Source: Allomyces arbusculus (lineage: Eukaryota; Blastocladiomycota; Blastocladiomycetes; Blastocladiales; Blastocladiaceae). Taken from it: a DNA stretch of 64,000 nucleotides. Made by a program: the position numbers and the translations under genes. Positions within the stretch are counted from its first letter, which is position 1; the number at the start of each line of letters is the position of its first letter. The notes beneath the pieces are model-generated. The model did not search any database. It saw nothing but the letters and a program-made list of their open reading frames with translations, and had not been told where the DNA came from. Shown here in pieces: positions 34,721-45,945 of this stretch. The stretch covers positions 62,001-126,000 of the forward strand of contig JADHYV010000016.1 in the NCBI GenBank assembly GCA_027604705.1. Reading direction: 5' to 3'.

Positions 34721-37700
34721 ATGCGTTCGCTCACTCTGTTGCGTGAAGCGTGGGCCTCGCTGCCGGGCACTGCCCTGGCCGTTGCGCACGATGCAGCCGG
34801 CCACCGCGCCTTTGCCGCCATGGACGCGGCTGGCTTCCTCGAAGTCATCGAGATTGCCGAGAATGGTGTATGAGTCCTGCTCGACCTTGTCCACCCTCTT
34901 TGACACCATGCTGATCGCCGTCGACTTGTGCTCCAGGACCTGTCCCCAGTGGGCGCCCTCGACCAAGTGCCCGATGGTAAGCTCACCTCCTTTACCTACC
35001 TCGCCGAAGACGACGTCCTGGCCCTGTCTTTTGCCAGCGGCGAGCTTGTGCGCCTCTTCGCCGACGGCACGCCCTCCCCCGTCGGCACTGTCGACGGCGG
35101 CGTATTGGCCATGGCGTGGGCGCCCGACGAGGAACTGGTCGTACTCGTAACGGGTTTGGGGCGTTACATGGTCATGACCAAGGACTTTGATGCGCTGCAC
35201 GAGGCGCCCATCGAGACGGACGCGCACGGCGAGCAAGTGCATGTCTCGGTCGGGTGGGGCCGCAAGGAGACGCAGTTCCACGGATCGGCAGGCAAGCAGG
35301 CCGCACTCGCCAAGGGCCCATCGACGGCAAGGCAATCGCCTGACGACGACCAGGCGCCGCGCATTACCTGGACGGGCGACGGCGCGCAGTTTGCCATCTC
35401 GTCGGTCGACGCGGCTGCCGCTGCCAAGCGCACGATCCGCGTCTACGCACGCGACGGCACGCTTCAGTCGACGTCGGAACTCGTCGACCAGCTCGAACAT
35501 GTTTTGTCGTGGCGGCCGGCCGGGAATCTGATTGCCTCGTCGCAACGGCTGCCCAACAAGCACCAGATTGTTTTTTTCGAGCCGAATGGTCTTCGACACG
35601 GCGAGTTTGCGCTGCGCCCAACGTGCCCGGCGGCCAAGGAGGGCCACATGACGCTGCGCGAGCTCGCGTGGAATATGGACTCGACCGTGCTGCTCGTCTG
35701 GGCCGAGCACTCGGGCGTGCCGCACCCGCACCACACGCTGCAGCTCTGGACCATGAACAACTACCACTGGTACCTGAAGCAGTGTATCGAGCTGCCTGCC
35801 GTGACCGCTGCTTCCTGGGACTCGGCGAGTCCGCTGACGCTGCACGTCACGACTAACGACGCCTACTTAAACTACGAGTGGGCGTGGGAGGTATTGCGCT
35901 CGCCCGTCGCACACGTGGCGCATGCCGCGTCGGTGGCCGTGATTGACGGGTCGGCCGTGCTGCACACGCCGTTCATGATCATGAACGTGCCGCCACCGTA
36001 CTCGGCGTCGCGGCTGACCGTCGACTGGCCCATCAAGTCGGTCGCGTTTTGCCAGCATCAGGATCATCTTGAGCGAGTCGCGCTGTTGTCCGGGTGGAAT
36101 GGGTGCCACGTGGAGATTTTCGACTCCAAGACGGCGCGCACTAATGCGTTCCAGCAAACCGGGTCGGTCGAGTACGTATGTCGCATTCCAGCAGTAATGG
36201 CTGGCGAGATTTGACCGTTTTCGCTTGTCCCACTTTCTAGCGTCGATCTGGACAATGCCCACTTGCGGCAGCTGCACTTCATCGACGCGCACACGCTGCT
36301 CGCGCTTGCCTACGACCCGGTCGCCAACGTCGACAAACTCGTGCGGATCGAGCTCGACCCCACCATCTTGACCGCGACCGAAGTCTCGGAAACCCTGCTC
36401 GACTTCCCGTGCTACAGGCTGTGCACGGGCCGCGGCCACGTGTTCCTCGAAACACTCGACGGCACTGTCTATGCGGCGCACTTTGACGGCAACACCGACG
36501 AGTACCGGCTCGACCGATTCGTCGACTTCCTGACCCCGTGCGCGTGGATGGCCGTGGTCGCGTCCGACACGGACGAGACCGACGTGCAAGTCGTGGGTTT
36601 GACGTCGCGATCCAAACTCTACGCGGGCGACACGACACTGTCGGTCGAGTGCCAGTCGTTCCTCGTGCACGCGCAGTTTCTGATCTTCACGACGCTTAGC
36701 CACACGGCGCATTTCGTGCCGGTCCGTGCGGTCCTGGACGGTAAAGCGCCGGCAAACGTGGAAACGCGCGCAGTCGAACGCGGCGCGCAGATCGTGACGG
36801 CGCACCCGTTCGGGACGGGTCTGGTCCTGCAAATGCCGCGCGGAAACCTCGAAACGATCCACCCGCGCCCACTGGTCTTGCGGACGTTGGCGGCCGACGT
36901 GGCCAAAGGCGATTGGCGCGCGGCGTTTGTCAAGTGCCGGCAGCACCGGATCGAGTTCAATGTGTTGGTCGACCTGGACTTGCCGCGGTTCATGCAGGCC
37001 GTGCCGGACATGATCCGGCAACTGGATTCGGTCGAGTACATAAACCTGCTCCTGTCGTCGCTCAAGCGCGACGATATTGTGGAGACGACGTATGCGGCGC
37101 TCGAGTCGGCGACGCGGCCCAAACAGTCGGAAACCGACAAGGCCGGGAAGGTCAACCAGATCTGCGACTCTGTGCGTGCGGAGCTGGAGCGGGACGTGGC
37201 GCGGTACCCGCTGGCGACGTGGATCTCAAGCATTGTCACGACGCACGTCAAGAAGACGCCGCCGCACGTCGAGGAAGCGTTGACTCTGATCAAACAGCTG
37301 TCGGTGACGCACGCGGACGTGGCCGACAAGGCGCTCAAGTACACGATTTTCCTGGTCAACGTCGACACGCTCTACAATGTCGCCCTTGGCATGTATGATT
37401 TTGCTCTCGTGCTCATGGTCGCGCAACAGTCGCAAAAGGATCCGCGCGAGTACCTGGCGTTTCTGGGGGAACTCAAGCAGTTGCCCGACGCCTACCGCAA
37501 GTACCGGATCGATACACACCTCGAGCGGTTCCCGCGCGCGTTTGCGCACTTGCTCGATGCCGGTGATGCCTACTTTGCTGAGGCGATTGCGTTCATGCAG
37601 CGGCACGGGCTATATTCGCAGGCGATCAAGTACTACTCGGCCCGACCCGACTGCGACGACCAACGCCGGTATGTGCTGGGGTTGTACGGGCAGCACTTAC

Positions 37701-38911
37701 TCGATGCTGGCGAGTATGCGGATGCCGGGATCACGTTTGAGCTCGGCGGGCATTACGATAAGGCGCGCGAGGCCTACTTGAAGGCCGGGCAGTGGCGCAG
37801 CGTGTTTTTAGTGGTTGAAAAGGCGGCGGCTGAGAATGGGGACGAAATTGATCGTGCGCGACTCGCGTACGAAGTGGCGGCGGTGCTGCATGACCGGACC
37901 GAGCACAGCGACGCGGCGCAAGTCTTGCTCGAGTACGCGGGCGATATCGAGGGCGCGATGAATGAGTTTGTCATGGGGCAGGCGTGGGACGAGGCAACGC
38001 GGACGGTGCGTGCCGATTATTTTAACCAGTTTTCGTGGACAGTGCTGACCGGCGCTTCATCTTGTAGGCCCAGGTGCACAACCGCACCGACTTGATCGAG
38101 ACGCACATTCTTCCGGGCGTGGAAGAAGCGTCGCGCACGATGCTTGCGCACCTCGCCGAGTTCCGCACGGACCTCGACCAGCGCGTGTCCCGACTCGTTG
38201 AGTGCCGCCAAGAAAAGGCGGCCAAGCTTGCGGCACTTGAGTCGGCCGAGTACGACCCAGCGCTGAACAACATCGACCTGATGAGCGACACGACGTCGAT
38301 GATGTCGACATTCACGGGCTTGACGCTCGCGACCATGACGGCGAGTGTGACGAGCAGTCGTGCCAGTGGACGCAGGTTCGTTTCGTGCAATCCATTGCGA
38401 CTCTCCGTTCACGTGCTAATTTTGACGGCTGTGCCTTCATTGTAACAGCAAAACCGGCAAGCAAAAACGCAAGGCCGAGCGCAAACGTCACGCCGGCAAA
38501 AAGGGCAGCATCTTCGAGGAAGGGTACCTGATCGACTCGGCGCGACGGATCATGGACCGCGCCATCGACGCGCGGCGCGACGTGCACGCTCTGCTTGTCG
38601 CACAAGTGCGGTTCGGGTTCCTCGACGCGGCGCAGGTCGTGCAAACCACGTACGCCGACTTGCTCGCGCACTTCCGCGCGCAGTTTGAGCCGCTCTTCAC
38701 GCCGCCACCCGTCCACCCGATGCAGCTCGTCGTCGACAAGTTTCGGCTCCAGCAAGAGATGGGAATGACGCCGGAACAGGCCGAGGCGCACTTGAATGCG
38801 CAGCAAGGGGTGCCGGTGAGCGAGGGTGGGCGCGCGGTTGGGAATCCAGGGCCGCCCAAGGTGCCCGAGGACAAGGAGTGGAAGCTGGCGATTTTGAGCG
38901 CGGCGCCGTGA
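34721..38911 (+). CDS. ELP1: Elongator complex protein 1
   Basis: Largest scaffold subunit of Elongator, which installs cm5U-type modifications at tRNA wobble uridine. Five exons: 34721-34867, 34937-36171, 36241-38005, 38068-38375, 38449-38911, giving about 1305 aa (human 1332). The N-terminal WD40 half carries the diagnostic string MAWAPDEELVVLVTGLGRYM ... MTKDF ... VGWGRKETQFHGS. The C-terminal half is TPR/alpha-solenoid (YSQAIKYYSARPDCDD, AGITFELGGHYDKAREAYLK, EYAGDIEGAMNEF), followed by the dimerisation and basic tRNA-binding segment KTGKQKRKAERKRHAGKKGS, which spans the exon 4/5 junction. Introns are 62-73 nt, with GTATGA, GTACGT, GTGCGT and GTTCGT donors. All phases agree. Exon 1 begins MRSLTLLREAW, close to other family starts. 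Confidence 0.93.
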
Positions 38912-39304
38912 TGGGTAGGGAGCGGCGAGGAGTGGGGCGATGTGTGCGTTTTTGTGGTTTTGGGCAGTCGACGACGTGCTGTTCTGTTTTGTTTGGTCTG
39001 GGATTAGATCGTAGTCACTATTGCAACTTTGCTGGAATAATCTGCACACGCGTATGCCGGTCTGCTCCATGCTCCCCGTCGAATGCCGAAGTCGTCATCG
39101 CCGTTGTGGTGTTGAGCGTCGACTCGGTCGTGTTGGGACAATGGTCCCAAGCGATCGAAACCTAACCTTGGTGGACGGAACAGCCTGATCGAGTCAAATC
39201 CACGTGATGGCTTCAAAACCTGCATTGCATCTTTGCTGCACACAGCTTGGCAACGTTGTCAAACCTCCTTTTGTGCTCCTTCTTCCCGCCAAAGAACCTA
39301 CAAA
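38912..39304. other. Spacer and promoter of the eL43 gene
   Basis: About 390 bp between the ELP1 stop and the proposed eL43 start. A pyrimidine-rich stretch (CCTCCTTTTGTGCTCCTTCT, about 39263-39282) lies just before the start codon, as is common in the 5' leader of ribosomal-protein genes. No other gene seen. Confidence 0.45.
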
Positions 39305-40246
39305 ATGGCAAGTTGCTGCCCGACACCTCACCGAACGACGCAGCGGCCACCCATCACCACTGCCGCGACCGCCACGCCCGCGAAACCCACCATTCCGCCG
39401 CGGCAACGTCGGCTACACTGCCGCGCCATGCCGTTCCTTCGAAAACGATCGCCGTGACGACGAATTTGCGGCCGCAACGGGTTCATGCCGGGGGTCGTCA
39501 CACCGGTCCATCCGTTCCGACGCAACCCGACTTTGAGCACCGCAATCGTTACGACCGCCTCCCAGCGCTGATGGACCGCTCGATCGAGATGTTACCCGTG
39601 CTGAACTCTCCGTGCTGAACTCCCTGCGCAGGAGGCATGCTGCTGGTTGCTCCCCCCGCTGAACCCGTTTGCGCCGCTCGCATTCTCGTTGTGGCTCGTC
39701 TGCTGCTATTTTCCGCAGTTATCCACGATTTGCGGCAGGCAGACGATTGCGCACACGGATTGGGGATTTCATTCACTTGCGGGCGGTTTCGCTCGTTGGT
39801 GGTGGTGGTCGCTGCTGTCCTTCTGACCGTACTATTCTGCTCGGGAACCGACGATTAACGCTTTCCCGCGCCTCTGCCCGTCATTTTTCGTGACGAATAG
39901 GCCAAGCGCACCAAGAAGGTTGGCATCGTCGGCAAGTACGGTACGCGTTACGGCGCGACGCTGCGTAAGCAGATCAAGAAGATGGAAATCACGCAGCACG
40001 CGAAGTACACGTGCTCGTTCTGCGGCAAGGACTCGGTCAAGCGCACCGCGGTCGGCATCTGGCACTGCAAGGGCTGCAAGAAGACCATGGCCGGTGGCGC
40101 GTGGACGGTTGGGTGCGTAATTCGTTGTCAACGTTAGGCCGTTTGGACTGTGAGACTGACGATTTGGATGCACTTTAAACAGCACCACGACCGCCGCTAC
40201 GGTCCGCTCGACGGTCCGTCGTCTTCGTGAGCTCGCCGAGTCGTAA
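39305..40246 (+). CDS. RPL43: 60S ribosomal protein eL43 (L37Ae)
   Basis: Zinc-binding protein of the large cytosolic ribosomal subunit. Exons: 39305-39307 (start codon only), 39901-40112, 40183-40246, giving exactly 92 aa, the length in yeast and human. The body reads [20 protein letters not shown], then a C4 zinc ribbon (CSFCGK ... CKGCKK), [11 protein letters not shown] and [17 protein letters not shown]. No in-frame ATG precedes AKRTKK within exon 2, and the base before it ends an ATAG acceptor, so the ATG must come from upstream. The best candidate is ACAAAATG followed by GCAAGT, the consensus donor of GC-AG introns. No ATG followed by a good GT donor is visible between 39305 and 39900. 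Intron 1 would be 593 nt, much longer than other introns here. Intron 2 is 70 nt with a GTGCGT donor. Confidence 0.9.
39308..39900 (+). other. Long GC-AG intron after the eL43 start codon
   Basis: Donor GCAAGT directly after ATG; acceptor GACGAATAG. Ribosomal-protein introns often carry snoRNAs or regulatory elements. I looked for paired C (RUGAUGA) and D (CUGA) boxes and found CTGA several times near 39600-39660 but no matching C box, so no snoRNA is called. The 12-mer CGTGCTGAACTC occurs twice about 16 bp apart near 39600. Confidence 0.55.
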
Positions 40247-40579
40247 ATGGCGACTGGTCGACGTTCAATACAGTTTTCGCTTTCGAGTGATTCCGAATCC
40301 GTGACAATCTGAGGGAAATCGATTTTCACAGCGACCTGAAGACTTGCAAACGTGTGTCTTCATTGCCATGGCATGCTGCACATGTTTCAACCCAACATAC
40401 TGTTGCGCTTTATTCGTCTTGTGTTGCACTTTGGCTCCCTGAGCACATTTTCGAAAATGACGTGAATCTATTGTGGTTGTCAGTCGGCCAAAGGCACGAC
40501 ACAAGCGACAGACTGAAGGAGACAATCACATCAGACTTCGTGCTACGATTCTCCATAATTCGTCTCTCCCCAACAGTCC

Positions 40580-41650
40580 CAGCAACTCATGGACGACACA
40601 GACTTGCAGCATTGTGGCTCCAAATCAATGCATTGCACCAACACTCCCAGTCTTGCATCATTGCCTGCCAAGTTGCTTCACATGATTGTCAAAAGTTGGT
40701 TGTCTCTCAAGTGTCCAACATTCACAACTTCTTGTGCCTCCCATTGCCACCCAGATAAGGGCCCATTGTTGTGTACTTGCTCTTAGGACTGCACCAGGTT
40801 GGTTGGTCTGGCAACATGTGGTTGACAGCATGTTGGTTTGGAGCTAGGATGAACTCCTTTTTGTCACCAGTACCTAACTACAATGCTGGCCATAATGTTG
40901 GGCAACAGTACATGGAGAATTTAATTGGGCGTGGTCACCAATAGTCATTGCCACTTAGCATGATCAGCAAAACCATGCCATTTGCTCAGATCAATCTGTC
41001 AAGAATTGACAGTTCAAGCATGCCCAGTTTGCTCATTTCGTACCAGCTCAAGAACAATTTGACAACAGTTTTGGATTCCACTCAAACTCGTCTGTGTATC
41101 TGTTCTGTGGGATATCTGAATGGGCTGCTTCAATTGTGTTTGAAAACAGGCAACCTTGACCTTTGCCAATGTTCCTGGTCAGTCATGCCAAGTGGTCACA
41201 AATTTTCTTGTCATTCCATTGTGAGTCAACCTCCATACTTGATACACATTGATCTCAATACCATTGCCATTCCAGTGACAATGATTTCTGCAGTTGTTTC
41301 TCAATTGAGGAAGACATTGACCAAACTGATGGTGACCATGAGGCACAGGTGGAACAAGGTGGTCAAGATGCACATTTTGCCATGGCTGCATCATGTGGAC
41401 TTGACAATTCAGCCATTTCCATTGGCAAGCAACTTGAAACAGGACGATGCACTCTAGTTGTTGCTTACAATGTGCTGCTTTTTCTACCACGTCTCTCTGT
41501 GGATGCTCCTAGTCTTCATTCTAATGTCATCTGCAATCATCTTGCATGTCTGGCTGGCAACATGATCTCTCTTGACCTGGTGGAGATGATGCGCATCAGC
41601 AATGATTGGGAATGCATCATCATCCACCATATTGACTGGGTGACCATGTG
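40580..41650 (+). pseudogene. CpG-depleted decayed copy 1 of F-box/LRR gene A (partial)
   Basis: Fragments in several frames follow gene A in order. SLASLPAKLLHMIVK matches the F-box start SLPTELLQLIVK. VDSMLVWS-stop-DELL matches VDSVVAWNMDEML. LIHIDLNTIAIPVTMISAVV matches LMCLDLELVALPATVIAAVV. LTKLMVT and HHVDLTIQPFPLASN match LTELMVS and RRLDLTIRELPFPYN. Copy 1 runs to about 41650 and stops well before the gene A C-terminus. Many stops and frame changes; not translatable. Most differences from gene A look like CG to TG or CA. Confidence 0.8.
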
Positions 41651-42149
41651 AAGCCACTGGTGCTGTCTGAGTAAGTGACAGACATCATTGCAGCTTTGAG
41701 GGTAAATCAGGTTTGATGCCAGCAATACCAAGTAAAATACTAATTTTTCTCTTCAGGTGTCCATTGCACCCTGGAAATGAGGTGGAGAGTTAGCATTATG
41801 ACTGCTGCATGCCACACATGCTGCAGCATGATGGGGGAAGACATTGTCTCAAGAGTAAGCATAAGTTATCTTGTCACAACCATCAAGGGCCAGGTCTACC
41901 TGCAGGTCAAGGGCGCAGATATGGGATAGAATTCACTACCAAAGGTGTGTCAAAGGCAAAAGCAATGCAACTGCAAAGGCATCACAGCTCTGCTCATATT
42001 GCTTTCAAATGAGTTGAACTGGTGGAAAATTTGAATTGGAGCTCTATGAAGATCTGAACCATGTGCACTGACATGAACCAACATTATTGATTCTTGGCCC
42101 TCCATAATGGCCAAACCAGACCTGCTGCAAACCAGCTCACTCATGCTGC

Positions 42150-44437
42150 AGAAAATTTCTCGCCCCAGCTTGAGTAATCATGTCAACACCATTGGCACAG
42201 CAACCATGTCTTCCTTAGAGCTCCTTCAAGTGATTGTCAAGTTCATAAGAGTCTGGTGCTCTCAACAACAGCTGCCTCCCATTAATTGATCTGAAACTTG
42301 CACGACCATGGGCTGTCACCACACTCCTGGTGCTCTGTCAAACCAACTGGATGTGGTGGTCTGCTGTTGACACTGTGCTGGCCTGGAGCATGGGCAAAAT
42401 CCTCGATCTACTACTGAATCCACACTTCATTATTGTGCAAGATGACGACAAGGCGGACAAGAGCAATGACAAAGACAAAGCACTTTGTTTGCCATCTGCA
42501 TGCTTGCTGACTTAAAAGTGGTGGCAGTTGGAAGTACTGGTGCATTTGATCCTGCTGGGCACAAGGGCTAAGCCACCTTCCTTGCAGTCAACTATCAACT
42601 GGAAAGCAAGATAGGCTGCAGTTTTTACTCCAGTTAAGCGTGTCTGTGCATTCCAGCTGTGGATAAGCGCCATGGTCCACAGGCTGTCTGTCAACTCTGA
42701 TATTGATGAGACGACTGAGAACTCTGCTAATCAGCATGTGGTGGTCATGGACTTGTTTGTCAACTTGATTGCAGTGCAGTTTCCACGCTTGATGTCTCAG
42801 CCTTGAAATCATTGTGCTTCTGGCACCAGTCATTGCCATGGTCATTTCTCAACTGGCTTCAACCTAGACCAAACTCACATTATCCATTTGGGTGATGGGT
42901 GGGATGCTGTTACCTTGAATGTTAAGCCTCGAATGTTAAGTTGCTGCATCTGCTCTCCTTGAACTTGGCGATTTAGCCCCACAAACCAGCAATAATTGCT
43001 AATTGCCAATCTGGCATGCCCCAGATGCCATTGGATGTACCCCACCTCCAGCAACTCTGTGTCAATGCCATTCACATCCATCTGGATTTCATTTGGAACC
43101 ACTTTTCTCGTCTCACATACATGCTGCAGCAACTCAACCTGGGTGAGATTACCAATGCCATGACAATGGGAGACATAATGTCATTGGTGCAAGACAATTT
43201 GTGGCTTGTTCTTCACCAGATGTCTGGGGCCCTTGCTTTCCACCTTGTCACAGCGTGTGGCCCTGAGGTCAAGTCCATGTTCTGCCTACTCTCCATTGCC
43301 TTGTCTTTGGCAACAATGGCTATGACCACCACCACAGTCATATTGTTGCCAGTGATAGCTGTGCTGCCTCAAGTGTTCCCCTCCATGCCAGAGCTCATGT
43401 CACTTGAGCTGAAAGATGTTCTGTTGACCGCGTCTTTTTTGGGAAATTTTGTTGGCCACAGCCCTGCAACTTGTCCGAGTTGTCCTGGATCAGCCATGGT
43501 GTGATTTGTCTATCTCCAATGGCAAATTTGAACAAATGCTTGGGTTCCAATGCTCAAGGACCTGGTCATTGATTCCCCTGATGGCATTCCACTTTTGACG
43601 GTGTTTAAGAATGCGCCCTTGCTTTCTCACCTGAAATTAAAGTGCAATGCAGTGGGTATTCAAGTGCTTGACCTTCACATGTGGCCCATGCTCTCATTCA
43701 TCAAGGTCAACTGTCCCAACATGCGCATCAATGGTGCCTCCCTTTGACAACCTGCTCCAACTCATGGCGTTGTAATTGTCAAGCAGCATCCATTGGTGGG
43801 ACAGCATTGCACCCCTTCTTGCACATGCAATGGCATATCATGCAAGGGGCTGAGTGCATTCCCAGAGTACACTCTGCCCAGTCTGCAGAAAATGACCATG
43901 GAGGTGTTCAGCAATGACCCCCCCCCCACTCAAGTTGGTACCCATGTCTGCTGTGCACCTGCACCAAATCAAGGCAAACACCATTCGCCCAGACTTGCTT
44001 GCAGATCTTGCTCCTGGGCCAGGACTGAAGGAGCTATCAGTGCTTGCTCTGGTCTTGGACGCTAATGAAGACTACATGTTGACACTTGAGCTCAAGTGCA
44101 CACCAAACAATGCTGTGTGGCACACACTTGTGTGCTTCTGGCTTGTGCAGCATGTTGCTGACCATGTGGTTGTGTGTGTTGCCTGCACTGATGGTGTTTT
44201 GACTTGTGGGATGCACTGTGGACTACAAGATGAGCTGCTTCATTCCCTCCTCAAAGACTTCATGCCATGACAAGAAGGAAGTGCAGCCACTGGTCATGGA
44301 CATGGATGTGGTGGATGCAGGTGTGAGCAATGCTGTGGCAGTTGCAGCCCATATCTGTGTGCAGGTTGTGGAACTGGACCAAGTGCATGTTGTGGTTGGG
44401 TGTGTTCAGGTGGAGATGCATTGGGAGCACAGCTAGG
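42150..44437 (+). pseudogene. CpG-depleted decayed copy 2 of F-box/LRR gene A (near full length)
   Basis: Starts at MSSLELLQVIVKFI (gene A MTASLPTELLQLIVKLIV). It keeps the acidic linker (QDDDKADKSNDKDK) and then LQQLCVNAIHIHLDFIWNHF against LQRLRVDARLSPDFYRNQL, ALAFHLVTACGPEVK against RAFHLVTECGPKGK, and MPELMSLELKDVLLTASFLG against MPQLASLELNDVFLTASFLE. It ends with VQHVADHVVVCV against VPRVADHIVVHV and the terminal AELDQVHVVVGCV-like segment matching gene A's last residues. Frames shift repeatedly, with stops. It covers essentially the whole of gene A in the same order, immediately downstream of copy 1, so the pair looks like a tandem duplication that decayed in place. Confidence 0.85.
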
Positions 44438-44440
44438 AGC

Positions 44441-45945
44441 ACGATTCGTGCTGGGTAGGTAGCCATTGTGCTGATGTGAGAATGAAATGCCTGATTGGAT
44501 TTGGTGGAGAAGGGTGTGGATTACAACAATTGCAGCCAGCATCTGGGACATGACATACACAACAATACAACAACTGCTGTAATGTGATGTTTATTGCATC
44601 CTACTGCCTGCAAGATGGCACAGGCAAGGCTGTACTGATATTTGTGTCAGCATCTGCATGTGAGGTGCAGGCGTGCATCGCGAGCTGTCTGCGAGCTGGA
44701 GCAGTCCAGGAATGGTATAATGGTGGTTACGCTGGCAAGGAGGGGAAGAGGTCATGGGCGCGTGCCTGTGATCAGCAACGCGTCGTGTGGCGAGATGGAG
44801 TGATCAGAATGGGAAGGGATGCGGCAGAATATGCACATGATCAACCAAGGAAGCGTCAGGGCGCTGTTCCATATCACTGCCTTGACACTGCATGCCCCAG
44901 TTCGTTGCACCAATTCATTCAGGTCGCTGGTCTATTTGTCGCTTGAACTGACCCTGCACATCTGTTCCTTTTTTGCCATTCTACTTACGTGTTGCTCTTG
45001 TTTGATCCGTCTTGCTGTGCAACAATACCCATGCTCAAGGGCAGCTCAACCACCTCCCTAACATTGGGTAGTGCAAGCAAGCAGATGTCTGGACAGAGAG
45101 GCCCCATGGCCAGCCCACCTCCTCCCTTGAGTTTGTCCTGGAGGGTGAAGACTCTTCTCTACTTTGACCAACATGCATGGCTGGCATCAGTAGTGTGCAG
45201 CGAGTCAATACAGATCCGCCAGGGGTAGACCTTGTGCCACTTTCACAGCCAGTGCTGGACGCCTGGCATGTTCAGTGGCTCCTCACGGCGCTTCAGCGAC
45301 TGGTTTTCAAGGATGACGCCCTGACAGGACTTCTGCAGATCACAGCCGCCGTCGCGCGCCGCGTCGTGCGGTCGCTGGCCGGTCGCGGCCAGGGCGCCGG
45401 GAATCGGGTTTCGCCGTGCCGATGGGCAACGCCGGGCGGGCTTGGCAGCGCCGCACGCACGAAAGAGTCAGGTTGAGCTGTTGGGTTCCAGAAACGTCCG
45501 CGGCCACGTTGCCCTTGCGCAGCGCAAGGCCCCTGGTTGGCGAACCAGGTGGCACCGAAGGTCGGACGAGTCCGGGCCAGCGCAATCACCAGGCACCTTG
45601 TTGGACGCTGCCTTTGTCAGCGGGCACACGAAGGCGGTGCCGTGGTCCGCGTCGTGTGTCGCCTCGTGCAACCGCGTCCACCGCGACCCTCGGCGAATTT
45701 ACGCGATGGACACACGCGCGATGCGCCGATGCGCTGATGCGCGCGTGGGGCCCCCGCCTTCGCCTGGCCGCGCGCGGCCTGCAGACCACCATGCCCACCG
45801 TCGCTCCGCACTCGCGTCCCATTCCTCCTCCCCACGCGCCGCTGCCCACCATCCGCACTGGCCGCCCACCGGCGCTACGCACCCGACCGACGCGCTAGCG
45901 GCGCCACCTGTTAACGACACGCACGACCGCTCCACCACTGCCGCC
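44441..45945. other. Transition region upstream of F-box gene B
   Basis: CpG frequency rises from very low to very high across this stretch. No gene recognised. From 45442 the frame is open into gene B, but residues before 45946 look like untranslated sequence (Arg/Pro/His-rich), so I treat it as promoter and 5' UTR. Confidence 0.4.

Larger units (their letters stand above)
40300..44680. other. CpG-depleted pocket
   Basis: Between the eL43 gene and about 44.7 kb the dinucleotide CG almost disappears while TG and CA abound. For example, 41101-41400 contains no CG at all, whereas most 60-base lines of the flanking genes contain several. GC content also falls. The edges are fairly sharp on the left (about 40.25-40.35 kb) and more gradual on the right (44.65-45.3 kb). 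The pocket coincides with two decayed copies of F-box gene A. Confidence 0.85.

Noticed and set aside
34559-35845. 428-codon antisense frame over ELP1, and similar long frames opposite F-box gene B and TFIIE beta
   Set aside because: Codon bias in GC-rich genes keeps the opposite strand open; none shows family motifs.
39308-39900. Possible snoRNA in the eL43 intron
   Set aside because: Several CTGA (D-box-like) sites but no properly spaced RTGATGA C box or terminal stem was found.
40300-44680. Transposon or virus-derived element as the cause of the AT-richer pocket
   Set aside because: No polymerase, integrase or transposase text and no terminal repeats seen; the content aligns in order with F-box gene A.
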